Assembly (NCBI RefSeq): GCF_900091585.1
Contig: NZ_FMHT01000003.1
Location: forward strand, 6,102,001-6,166,000
Length of the DNA stretch: 64,000 nucleotides
Direction of reading: 5' to 3'
From: Micromonospora nigra
GTDB lineage: Bacteria; Actinomycetota; Actinomycetes; Mycobacteriales; Micromonosporaceae
Shown here in pieces: positions 41,888 through 49,595 of this stretch (its first letter is position 1; each line of letters begins with the position of its first letter). Under the pieces are notes generated by a model. The model was not told the DNA's origin. It saw only the letters and a program-made list of their open reading frames with translations, and did no database searches. The position numbers were made by a program, and so were the translations under genes.

Positions 41888-42286
41888 TCAGGCGCCCGCC
41901 GGGTTCCCGCCGGCCACCACCTGGTCCTGCACCTGCGCCAGCACACCCTGCACGTCGCTGATCACGTCACCGGGCACCCCCAGCTCCGCCAACGTCGCCG
42001 TCAGGTGCCCACCGACAGCGACGTAGTGCTCCACCGGGATGTGCAACGGCTGGTGCGCCTCCGCCAACCCCCGACCGGCGTACTCGTTCGGCCCACCCAG
42101 CACCACCGTCAACATCAACGCCAGGTGCCGGCGCTGACCCACCATGTCCACCTCGGCGAAGTAGCCGGCCAACTCCGGGTCTGCCAGAACCTTGTCGTAG
42201 AACAGCTCGACAGCGGCCTTCACCGCCGCGGCACCACCGATGCGCTCGTAGTGGGAGGTCGGGGTGGTCTCTTCGGTAACCGTCAC
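41888..42286 (-). CDS. glbN: Group 1 truncated haemoglobin
   Basis: This 132-residue globin has the 2-on-2 fold markers: SHYERIGGAAAVKAAVELFY (with the Phe-Tyr B9-B10 pair), LADPELAGYFAEVDM and HQPLHIPVEHYVAVGGHL holding the proximal His. GTG 42286 follows AAGGA by about 9 nt. Group 1 members in actinobacteria (HbN) consume NO. The 2-nt spacing to the flavohaemoprotein gene indicates one operon for NO and O2 chemistry. It sits between gcvP and the MerR-pgsA cluster, genes that are contiguous in M. tuberculosis. Confidence 0.9.
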   Translation of the reverse strand: MTVTEETTPTSHYERIGGAAAVKAAVELFYDKVLADPELAGYFAEVDMVGQRRHLALMLTVVLGGPNEYAGRGLAEAHQPLHIPVEHYVAVGGHLTATLAELGVPGDVISDVQGVLAQVQDQVVAGGNPAGA

Positions 42287-42666
42287 GGATGGTCCTTCCA
42301 GCGTGAAAGGGGTCGCGCGGAGGTTCGACGCGCGGGGACATCGCGGACCGCCGCCATGAGCCCATCCGTGCGAATAGGCAGGAATCGACGAAACCGCGTG
42401 TCGGACGATAGCGTGCCGTCGCCGCCCCGTCACGCCCGCCCTATCGGATTCCCGACACCACAGCCCGCAGACGCGGGCACCGCCCACACCCGCCACCCGC
42501 GCACGCCCCCACGGTGACCATGCCCCGTGCGGTCGCCCCCACCACGCCCCGCACCCACGGACCGACCGTCACCAGACACCATGGACAGCCGTGACCGTGG
42601 ACGGCACACCGGACAACCACAACCGGGCCGCCGACCCTGATGACCCGCTGAACGCCGCCGGTCCGC
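42287..42666. other. 380-nt intergenic region
   Basis: This is the promoter region of the haemoglobin operon plus the 3' flank of the MerR gene. No open frame has a recognisable product. Several short GC palindromes occur but no NsrR-type AT-rich dyad was found. Confidence 0.4.
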
Positions 42667-43254
42667 TCAGCCTGCGCGTCGCCGCGCCCGCCGCGCCGCC
42701 AACTCGTCGCCCACCGGATCCTCCACCGGAGCGGCCGGCCGCTCCGGTTCCACCGCCGGTTCCGCCGGCAGGTGCGACAACGACCCCTGGATCTCCTTGA
42801 ACGCACCACCGATCGCGATGCCGAACACCCCCTGGCCGCCCTGCAACAGGTCGACCACCTCCTCCGGCGACCGGCACTCGTACACGGTCGTCCCGTCAGA
42901 GATCAACGTGATGCCCGCCAGGTCGCCCACCCCACGCGACCGCAACGCCTCGATCGCCTTACGGATGTTCTGCAACGACACCCCGGCGTCCAACAGCCGC
43001 TTCACGACCTTCAACACCACCAGGTCGCGGAACGAGTACAACCGCTGTGTCCCCGACCCCGACGCGTCCCGCACGCTCGGCACCACCAGCGCCGTCCGCG
43101 CCCAGTAGTCCAACTGCCGGTAGCTGATCCCCACCGCATGGCAGGCCGTCACACCACGGTAACCCACCGCACCGTCACCGTCAGTTGCCGACCCTGGCGT
43201 CACACCCGGCTCGTCCAGTCCCGTACCCGCACCGGGATCTCGCGGTTCGTGCAT
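42667..43254 (-). CDS. MerR-family transcriptional regulator (Rv1830-like position)
   Basis: This 195-residue protein has a MerR winged helix at about residues 30-100: VGYRGVTACHAVGISYRQLD then YWARTALVVPSVR, GTQRLYSFRDLVVLKVVKRL and LDAGVSLQNIRKAIEALRSR. The remainder has a small domain (TLISDGTTVYECRSPEEVVDLL) and a disordered acidic tail. No metal-binding cysteines are placed as in classical MerR. ATG 43254 follows GGGAGG with 8 nt. Its place next to the bifunctional nuclease gene matches the second MerR of the conserved actinobacterial cluster. Confidence 0.87.
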   Translation of the reverse strand: MHEPRDPGAGTGLDEPGVTPGSATDGDGAVGYRGVTACHAVGISYRQLDYWARTALVVPSVRDASGSGTQRLYSFRDLVVLKVVKRLLDAGVSLQNIRKAIEALRSRGVGDLAGITLISDGTTVYECRSPEEVVDLLQGGQGVFGIAIGGAFKEIQGSLSHLPAEPAVEPERPAAPVEDPVGDELAARRARRRAG

Positions 43255-43450
43255 CCGGACAACCTCCCCGCCCGTGCGGTGACCCGTCGCTTCCGCAACG
43301 TGCACCCCTCGACACGGCAACCCTATAGCGACCGCCAAGGGTTACCCCGGAGAAAGCACCGCGACACGCCGCGCATCGACAGCGACCAACGTCACCATCA
43401 CTGAGAGTCATCCACCGACGATGAATCCCACCGCCGGCACGAAAGCAGGC

Positions 43451-43914
43451 TCAGCCCGCGAAATCCTCCGGACGCACCTGCTCCAGGAACTCGCGGAACT
43501 TCTCCACCTCGTCCTCCTGCTCGTCGGGAATCACGATCCCCGCCTCACTGAGGACCTGCTCCGCACAACGAATCGGGGCACCCACCCGCAACGCCAACGC
43601 GATGGAATCACTCGGCCGGGCCGACACCCGCACCCCGTCACCGAGCAACAGATCCGCGAAGAACACGTTCTCCTTCAACTCCGTGATCTCCACCGCCTGC
43701 AACGGGGCCTTCAGCGCCGCCAGCACATCCCGCAACAGATCATGCGTCAACGGCCGAGCCGGCTTGACACCCTGCTGCTCGTAGGCGATCGCCGTCGCCT
43801 CGACCGCGCCGATCCAGATCGGCAAGTAACGGTCCCCTCGACCTCCCTGAGCAGGACGATCGGCTGGTTACTCGGCAGCTCCACCCGAACCCCGACCACG
43901 CTCAGCTCGCGCAC
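43451..43914 (-). pseudogene. Bifunctional-nuclease (BFN/DUF151) family gene with apparent -1 frameshift
   Basis: Two frames together make one protein. Frame A from GTG 43914 (behind GGAGG) reads VRELSVVGVRVELPSNQPIV then LLREVEG. Frame B continues DRYLPIWIGAVEATAIAYEQ and runs to EKFREFLEQVRPEDFAG at 43451. The switch occurs at a run of four G on the coding strand (43837-43834); one more base there restores VEGDRYLPIWIG. A restored protein would be 154 residues, the family's normal length. It may be a sequencing or assembly slip in the homopolymer or a true lesion. If no correction, translation could begin only inside frame B at a poor site. Confidence 0.8.
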
Positions 43915-44091
43915 CGCCGCCTCCGTGTCGTTGTCACCTACGCCGCACCGCGCCCTTCCCTGCACGGTACACGGACCGCGACACGGCCGTCCCACGCGCT
44001 ACCCGCACACGCCCGCGCCAGAAGAGGGGTTACCCCGGCAAGCCTACGACACGCCCCCGGGACACATCTTCCCCCACGGCCCCGCCGCACC

Positions 44092-44841
44092 TCACCGACC
44101 CAACGTCGACCGCAACCCCACCCGCACCAACGCGGCATGCAACTGCTGCGACAACGCCACCAACTCCCGCGCCGTCTCCGCCGCCCGCGCCCGCGCCGCC
44201 GGGTCACTCTGCCGCACCAACGGCGCCACCAACTGCGCGAACAACCCGACCTCACGATCCGCCGACGTCCGATAACCACGAAGATGCCGCGGCTGGAACC
44301 CGTACGCCGCCAGACCCGCCACCGCCGCCGCGATCACCAACGCGTCCGCGTCATACCACCCCGGCGGATCCGGCACCACCAGACCCAGCCGCTCCAACTC
44401 CGTCAACGTCGACTCGTCGACACCACTACGCGCCACCAGATCAGCCCGGTCGAGCCGCACCTGCGACGACTCGACCGGCTGCCCCCGGCCCGGCACCTCG
44501 CCATCCGGACCCACCGCCACCAACGTCGGCCGCTGCCGACCCGCCGCCTCCTCCGAGACATCCCACTCGGCGAGCTGCGCACGAATCACCCGCAACGGAA
44601 GATACTGGTCCCGCTGCGCGGACAGCACGAACCGCAACCGCGCCACGTCATCCCAGCTGTACTTCCGGTAACCCGACGCCGTCCGCTGCGGCTCCACCAG
44701 GCCCTCGGCCTCCAGGAACCGCAGCTTCGAAATCGTGACGTCAGGGAAATCCACCCGCAGCTGGCCCAGCACCTCACCGATGCTCATCAGCGGATGCGCA
44801 CGACCAGCCCCGGACGGCGTCGACGCCGCAGGATCATTCAC
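44092..44841 (-). CDS. ftsR: MerR-family regulator, FtsR/Rv1828-like
   Basis: This 249-residue protein has an N-terminal MerR HTH (about 17-90: LMSIGEVLGQLRVDFPDVTI then SKLRFLEAEGLVEPQRTASG and YRKYSWDDVARLRFVL) and a second, degenerate MerR-like helical domain (VRLDRADLVARSGVDESTL, LERLGLVVPDPPGWYDADAL). This two-domain plan and the position after garA match Rv1828 and Corynebacterium FtsR, which activates ftsZ. Assignment to FtsR is by synteny and architecture. The ATG overlaps the garA stop (ATGA). Confidence 0.85.
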   Translation of the reverse strand: MNDPAASTPSGAGRAHPLMSIGEVLGQLRVDFPDVTISKLRFLEAEGLVEPQRTASGYRKYSWDDVARLRFVLSAQRDQYLPLRVIRAQLAEWDVSEEAAGRQRPTLVAVGPDGEVPGRGQPVESSQVRLDRADLVARSGVDESTLTELERLGLVVPDPPGWYDADALVIAAAVAGLAAYGFQPRHLRGYRTSADREVGLFAQLVAPLVRQSDPAARARAAETARELVALSQQLHAALVRVGLRSTLGR

Positions 44842-45287
44842 CCCCGGCCGGCCTCCTCCGGACGCGGACCGGCAATGAACACCACCCGAAACTTGCCGAT
44901 CTGCACCTCGTCACCGTTGCTCAACGTCGCCGCCTCGACCCGCTCCCGGTTCACGTACGTGCCGTTCAGGCTGCCCACATCCCGCACCGTGAACGTCCCA
45001 CCATCCCGGTGGAACTCCGCATGCCGCCGCGACACCGTCACATCATCGAGGAAGATGTCGCTGTCCGGGTGCCGACCACTCGTCGTCACATCATGATCCA
45101 GAAGGAACCGGGCACCCGCGTTCGGACCCCGGCGAACCACCAGCAGCGCCATCCCCGGAGGCAACGAGCCGGACATCCGGCTCGGCACCACATCGGTGTC
45201 CGGCCCCTCCAGCACTTCGTCCAGCGAACCGAGATTGAGCGTCGAAGTGACGTCGAGCGGGGGGAACTCGTCGCCTGGGCGCGTCAT
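44838..45287 (-). CDS. garA: FHA-domain protein GarA/OdhI
   Basis: This 149-residue regulator of 2-oxoglutarate use binds and inhibits oxoglutarate dehydrogenase when unphosphorylated. The FHA domain (about 55-130) has SGRHPDSDIFLDDVTVSRRH and GSLNGTYVNRERVE, with the phosphothreonine-binding Arg, Ser and Asn. The N-terminal LDVTSTLNLGSLDE resembles the short segment phosphorylated by PknB/PknG in GarA (ETTS), though the exact T-T pair is replaced by T-S-T. ATG 45287 is preceded by GAGGTGG. It is coupled to ftsR. Confidence 0.92.
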   Translation of the reverse strand: MTRPGDEFPPLDVTSTLNLGSLDEVLEGPDTDVVPSRMSGSLPPGMALLVVRRGPNAGARFLLDHDVTTSGRHPDSDIFLDDVTVSRRHAEFHRDGGTFTVRDVGSLNGTYVNRERVEAATLSNGDEVQIGKFRVVFIAGPRPEEAGRG

Positions 45288-45502
45288 GCGGACCACCTCA
45301 CGGATCTGTTTCGGTCGGCGTCGGGGTAATGGCGGGTCTGGCCGCCGGGCGGTCACTCACCCGGCGGCTGGCTCCCCGTGCCCGGAAAGGCGATCCCGCG
45401 ACGCACAACTATGGGTTCTCGGTCGACTGGGCGAGCCTAGCCAGCGCCGAAAAGCAGGGCAACCGGACGCGCGGAGAACCCGCCACGCCGGAAAGGGCAC
45501 GC

Positions 45503-45883
45503 TCAGCTCTCGGTGAGCTCGCGATACGCACCCGCGGACAGCAGCCCGTCGACCGCCGCCGGATCGTCCGGAGTGATCTCCACCAACCAACCCGCACCAT
45601 ACGGATCAGTGTTGATCAACTCAGGGGTGTCACCCAACGCCTCATTGCGCGCCGACACCGTGCCGCCCAGCGGGGCGTAGATCTCCGACACACTCTTCGT
45701 CGACTCGATCTCACCCAACGACTCACCGGCCGCCACCGCCGCACCGGCCTCCGGCAACTGGACATAGACGATGTCACCCAGAGCATCCTGCGCGAAATGG
45801 GTGATACCCACCCGCACGGCACCACCACTCCCGGCCGCCACCCACTCGTGCTCGGCGGTGTAACGCAGATCCTCAGGAATCAC
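45503..45883 (-). CDS. gcvH: Glycine cleavage system H protein
   Basis: This 126-residue carrier shuttles the aminomethyl group between P-, T- and L-proteins on a lipoyl arm. LRYTAEHEWV opens the fold and Lys63 in GEIESTKSVSEIYAPLGG is the lipoylation site. The C-terminal helix ends SAGAYRELTES, cut slightly short compared with some homologues. It sits between the DUF881 gene and garA as in M. tuberculosis (Rv1826). The 215-nt gap to garA downstream on the same strand contains no gene and probably the garA promoter. Confidence 0.95.
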   Translation of the reverse strand: MIPEDLRYTAEHEWVAAGSGGAVRVGITHFAQDALGDIVYVQLPEAGAAVAAGESLGEIESTKSVSEIYAPLGGTVSARNEALGDTPELINTDPYGAGWLVEITPDDPAAVDGLLSAGAYRELTES

Positions 45884-45940
45884 CAGACGCGTCCTTCATC
45901 CATCGAGGCACCAGCGTCAAACCGGCGCCGGCCGCGCCGG

Positions 45941-46894
45941 TCAGGAGACCGGACGGGCGTGTTCCAGCGAGATCGGCGCGTGCAGCGCCGAAACCTCGGC
46001 AACCTCACGATCCTCAACGATCACGTTACCGCCGTCGCCCGCCACCGACGCCACCACCCCACCAGGAATGTTGAGCGCCGTACGCATCGTCGCCGGATCA
46101 CCGATCACCGTGATCGTGAACGGACCCGTCAACCGGCGCCCGTCCACCACCAGCGCCCCGTTGTCCCCGTTCAGGAAGTACGTCGACGCCACGACCCGCA
46201 CCGCGACCCCACCGCCACCGGAGATCTGCATCGCCTCCGCGCCCGCACCCCGCAACTCCTGCACCGCGTCCAGCACCCGACTCGCCGAGATCGGTTCGCC
46301 CCCACCGGCCACGAACCGCACCGACAACCCCGGACCACGCGCCGGCAACGTCCCCGCCAGGATCCCCAACTCGTCCGCCCGCCGCGACGCCTCCTCCAAC
46401 GCCACCCGGCGACCCTGCTCACCCGACCGCAACTGCCGCTGGCTCTCCTCCAACGCGGCGATGTCCTGCCGCAACCGGACCTCCCGCGCATCCAGGTCAT
46501 ACAAGATCCGCACCAGGTCCTCCTGACGCGTCGCCGCCACCGTCGGATCCGTCGACGTCGTGCGCAACTGCACCACCAGCGTGAACCCCAGCAACGCCAA
46601 CAACGCCGCGATCATCAACGCCGCCGTGCTCACCCGACGCCCGGACCCCGCACCCACCGCCGGCGCGGCCACCTCCTCCACCGCCCGCGACAGATCCACC
46701 GTCGCCGCGTCGTCGTCCGCCTTCGCGTTCCGCTCCGGCTCCGCACGCGGCGAACCACCCGGCACCAACGGACTCACCTCGTCCGGATCCGGCGCGTCCG
46801 GACGAGGATCCGGCTCACCGGCCGGCCCCTGCGGACGCGTCGGCCCCGCCGGCTGAGGCCAACCCGTACCTGTCTCGGTGTGCTCGTCACTCAC
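45941..46894 (-). CDS. DUF881 family membrane-anchored protein
   Basis: This 317-residue protein has a Pro/Glu-rich cytoplasmic N-terminus (1-85), one membrane helix (about 90-110, ALMIAALLALLGFTLVVQL), a coiled coil (about 120-165, DLDAREVRLRQDIAALEESQ) and the DUF881 domain (SVRFVAGGGEPISASRVLDA, AEAMQISGG, GPFTITVIGDPATMRTALN). DUF881 proteins flank the small basic protein gene in actinobacteria and many Gram-positives, next to division genes; function is not established. It matches Rv1825 in order. A 9-nt gap separates it from the small basic protein gene. Confidence 0.87.
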   Translation of the reverse strand: MSDEHTETGTGWPQPAGPTRPQGPAGEPDPRPDAPDPDEVSPLVPGGSPRAEPERNAKADDDAATVDLSRAVEEVAAPAVGAGSGRRVSTAALMIAALLALLGFTLVVQLRTTSTDPTVAATRQEDLVRILYDLDAREVRLRQDIAALEESQRQLRSGEQGRRVALEEASRRADELGILAGTLPARGPGLSVRFVAGGGEPISASRVLDAVQELRGAGAEAMQISGGGGVAVRVVASTYFLNGDNGALVVDGRRLTGPFTITVIGDPATMRTALNIPGGVVASVAGDGGNVIVEDREVAEVSALHAPISLEHARPVS

Positions 46895-46903
46895 GACACA
46901 AAC

Positions 46904-47236
46904 CTACGCCCGGAACAGGTGTCGACGAATCGCCGCCACATTCCCGAAGATCCGCACCCCGAGCACGACCACCACACCGGTCGACAACTGCCCGCCCACG
47001 CCCAACTGGTCGCCCAGATACACGATCAACCCGGCCACCAGCACGTTCGATATGAACGACACCACGAACTGCTTGTCATCGAAGATCCGGTCCAGCTTCG
47101 CCCGCACCCCACCGAACACCGCGTCCAACGCCGCCACCACCGCGATCGGCAGGTACGGCTGCAACGCCGCCGGCACCGTCGGATCGAACCACAGCCCGAG
47201 GACCACACCGGCCAACAGGGCCAGCACCGCGATCAT
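46904..47236 (-). CDS. sbp: Small basic protein (DUF1290/Sbp family)
   Basis: This 110-residue membrane protein has about three helices: IAVLALLAGVVLGLWFDPTV, LPIAVVAALDAVFGGVRAKL and FVVSFISNVLVAGLIVYLGD, then a closing VVVVLGVRIFGNVAAIRRHL. These match the Sbp family found with ftsZ-region or DUF881 genes. The function is unknown; in Bacillus, Sbp is a small membrane protein encoded near ftsZ. Its ATG overlaps the upstream DUF881 stop by 4 bases (ATGA at 47236-47233). Confidence 0.88.
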   Translation of the reverse strand: MIAVLALLAGVVLGLWFDPTVPAALQPYLPIAVVAALDAVFGGVRAKLDRIFDDKQFVVSFISNVLVAGLIVYLGDQLGVGGQLSTGVVVVLGVRIFGNVAAIRRHLFRA

Positions 47237-48171
47237 CGACCACCTCCGGAGGGACTGGCAGACGCCCCCGGACCGGACGGCCGGGGACTGACGGAACGAT
47301 CGCCGCCCGACGGTGACGAACTCGGACTCACCGAGGGCTCCGCGTAGCGTAGCCGCGGCTCCGGAGCCGCCGGCAGGGTGAGGTCGTCGACCTCCCGTAC
47401 CCCGAACGACAAGCCCGTCTCCTGCGCCACCTTCCGCATCGTCAACGCACTACGACTGCGCCCGTACCGCTGGGCCATCGACCCCGGCCCGATCGCCGAC
47501 ACCTCGTACGGCCCGGTCACCGGACGGAAGTCCACCAGGATGGCCTGCCCCGCCGACCGGATCGTCGACGTGGCCGTCAGGCGCTGCCCGTTGATCGCGA
47601 TCGCCTCGGCCCCCGCGGCCCACAGGTCGTTCGCCACCCCCTGCAGGTCGCTGTAGATCACCCGCGACGGGCCCACTCCCGCGCCCGTCACCACGTCAGG
47701 ATTGCCCGGCGCGTCCGCCAACCGCACCAGCACCCCGTCCCCCCGCACGCGACCCAACCCGGTGGCGGCCTCCAACTCCCGCAGCCGCGCCGCCTGCGAC
47801 CCCGTCAACGCCGCCTCCCGCTGCCGGCTGACCTCCGTACGCAGCTGGTCGGCGCGCTCCGACAACGCGTCCGTCTCCCCCTGCCGCTGCTTGATCTGCG
47901 CCACCAGGCCCGAGCGTGCCTGCGCCCGCCCCGGCTCGTCGGCCATCGCCTGCCGGTACGCCACCGCGAACAGGAAACCCAGCACCACGATCACCACGAG
48001 GCTCACCGTGCGCACCGACCAGCCCCGCCACCCGGCGGGACGGTCGTCGTCGCGCCGCGCTGCCGTCGCCTCCGCGTAGCCGGGCTCCAACGGGTTGCGG
48101 AACAGCTCGGTGAGGAAGTCCGGGGCGTACACCCGGTCCGTGCGCCGGCCGGGTCGCGGGTCTCCGCTCAT
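47233..48171 (-). CDS. DUF881 family membrane-anchored protein
   Basis: This 312-residue protein has a cytoplasmic N-terminus, a membrane helix at about 53-72 (VSLVVIVVLGFLFAVAYRQA), a coiled coil (KQRQGETDALSERADQLRTE) and the DUF881 domain with GVLVRLADAPGNPDVV, IYSDLQGVANDLWAAGAEAI and GPYEVSAIGPGSMAQRYGRS. A Ser/Pro-rich tail (VSPSSSPSGGDRSVSPRPSG) ends it, probably disordered outside the membrane. It is the paralogue of the gene at 45941-46894 and matches Rv1823. The ATG overlaps the pgsA stop (ATGA). Confidence 0.87.
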   Translation of the reverse strand: MSGDPRPGRRTDRVYAPDFLTELFRNPLEPGYAEATAARRDDDRPAGWRGWSVRTVSLVVIVVLGFLFAVAYRQAMADEPGRAQARSGLVAQIKQRQGETDALSERADQLRTEVSRQREAALTGSQAARLRELEAATGLGRVRGDGVLVRLADAPGNPDVVTGAGVGPSRVIYSDLQGVANDLWAAGAEAIAINGQRLTATSTIRSAGQAILVDFRPVTGPYEVSAIGPGSMAQRYGRSRSALTMRKVAQETGLSFGVREVDDLTLPAAPEPRLRYAEPSVSPSSSPSGGDRSVSPRPSGPGASASPSGGGR

Positions 48172-48794
48172 GCCGCCCCTCCCCCGTCCCGGACCGCGCG
48201 GACCAGGCGGACGGTCTGCACGACGTACATCACGCCGGCCACCCAGTAGAGCACCAGACCCCACCACGCCAGACCCCAGCCCACCGCCGCGGCCACCGTC
48301 GCCACGTCGGGGACCACGGCCGCCACGAGCAGGACGGGGAACGCCCCCAGCAGCAGAAAGGTGGCGGTCTTACCGACGTAGTGCACCGGCGGTGGGCCGT
48401 AGCCGTGGCGGCGCAGCACCGCCAGCGAGCCGAGCAGCAGCATCTCCCGGAACAGCAACGCCGCCGTGAACTGCCACGGAACCACCTCACGGATGGTGAA
48501 GGCCACGAGGGTGGCGAGGATGTAGAGCCGGTCGGCCAGCGGGTCCAGCAGTTCACCGAGGCGGCTGACCTGCCGCATCCGGCGGGCGACCCAGCCGTCC
48601 ACCCAGTCGGTGGTGCCACCGACGGCCAGCACGACGACCGCCGCCACGTCGGCGTGCGCGACCAGCAACAGCCACAGGAACAGGGGCACGCCGAGCAGTC
48701 GCCCGAAGCTGATCAGGTTCGGCAGGGTGAACACCTGGTCGCTGATGCCGGCGGTGCCTGCCGGATCTGTTGCCCGAGCCGGCCGACGCGACAC
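48168..48794 (-). CDS. pgsA: CDP-alcohol phosphatidyltransferase (PgsA-like)
   Basis: This 208-residue membrane enzyme has the CDP-alcohol phosphotransferase motif D-x2-D-G-x2-A-R-x8-9-G-x3-D-x3-D as TDWVDGWVARRMRQVSRLGE then LLDPLADR (about residues 62-90), with all four Asp present. TLPNLISFGRLLGVPLFLWL is the usual first helix. It would make phosphatidylglycerophosphate or a related lipid; the M. tuberculosis homologue at this position is pgsA2 (Rv1822). It is the first gene of the run pgsA-DUF881-sbp-DUF881. A TATAGT -10 candidate lies 170 nt upstream. Confidence 0.88.
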   Translation of the reverse strand: MSRRPARATDPAGTAGISDQVFTLPNLISFGRLLGVPLFLWLLLVAHADVAAVVVLAVGGTTDWVDGWVARRMRQVSRLGELLDPLADRLYILATLVAFTIREVVPWQFTAALLFREMLLLGSLAVLRRHGYGPPPVHYVGKTATFLLLGAFPVLLVAAVVPDVATVAAAVGWGLAWWGLVLYWVAGVMYVVQTVRLVRAVRDGGGAA

Positions 48795-48965
48795 CGAACC
48801 TCCTCCGCGACGCGCTTCCGCCGCGCCCGGTCAGGTACGGACGCGCGGAGGGTCGTACGCGCTGTCGGCCGGCTCGACGCCGGCGCCCGCTGCGATCCCG
48901 GACCGGGACCTCCCCCTCGGCTCGCCGACCCCGTCGGTGATCACGTGGTGGCGAGCTGCGCTGCC

Positions 48966-48971
48966 ACTATA
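48966..48971 (-). promoter_or_regulatory. Candidate -10 element for the pgsA operon
   Basis: TATAGT on the minus strand is an isolated AT-rich hexamer in a GC-rich gap, about 170 nt before the pgsA start. No clear -35 is seen. Confidence 0.35.
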
Positions 48972-49033
48972 TCGGGCCGATCCGAGCGGCCTGGTCCTGA
49001 GCTTTTCCCGCTGGTGGTGTGTTTGCCTGTCGT

Positions 49034-49050
49034 GTGGTGAGTGTCACCAC
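49034..49050. promoter_or_regulatory. Perfect inverted repeat between marR and pgsA
   Basis: GTGGTGA-GTG-TCACCAC has 7-bp arms, 32-48 nt past the marR stop and about 60 nt upstream of the pgsA -10 candidate. It could be a weak terminator or a protein-binding dyad; there is no U-tract. Confidence 0.4.
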
Positions 49051-49081
49051 CGCTAGGGCGTCCTAGGATGGAACTGTCCGG

Positions 49082-49540
49082 TCAGGCCGGCCAGCCGGGG
49101 GTGTCCCTGGCTTGGTCACCGGACGCGGCCTGGGCGAACGCCGCGAGCGCCGTCAACAGCTCGCGCTGCGCGTGGGGCGGCATCCGGTCCAGCACCGACT
49201 GCACCGCCCGGTGCCGACGGGCCGTCAGCTCCCCCAGCAGCTCCTGCGCGGCGCTCGTGGGCACCAGCCGCACCTCACGGCGGTCCCGCGGATCGACCAC
49301 CCGCCGCAGCAGGCCGATGGCCTCCAGCCGGTCACACAGCCGGCTCGCCGAGGAGGGCACCACGTCCAGCAGCTCGGCCAGCCCGTTGACGTTGAGCTGA
49401 GGCCGGCTACTGACCAGGGACAGCACCCGAAGCTGCGTCGGTGACACGGTCAGCTGGTGACGGGAGGCCGCCGACTCGAGCACGCCGACCAGCGCCGCTG
49501 CCGCGTCGTCGATCGCCGCGGCGAGATCCGGTGCTTCCAC
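49082..49540 (-). CDS. MarR-family transcriptional regulator
   Basis: This 152-residue winged-helix protein has LTVSPTQLRVLSLVSSRPQL, then LNVNGLAELLDVVPSSASRL (recognition helix), CDRLEAIGLLRRVVDPRDRR (the wing with D-x-R-D-x-R-E) and C-terminal dimer helices. GTG 49540 follows AGGGGA by 7 nt; longer in-frame starts are rejected. It is downstream of the GAF-phosphatase gene on the same strand with 55 nt between; its target is not known. Confidence 0.87.
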   Translation of the reverse strand: MEAPDLAAAIDDAAAALVGVLESAASRHQLTVSPTQLRVLSLVSSRPQLNVNGLAELLDVVPSSASRLCDRLEAIGLLRRVVDPRDRREVRLVPTSAAQELLGELTARRHRAVQSVLDRMPPHAQRELLTALAAFAQAASGDQARDTPGWPA

Positions 49541-49595
49541 GCGGCGTCCCCTGCCATCGTTGCGCTGGTGTCCGGTCCCGGCCACCGCCCCCGGC

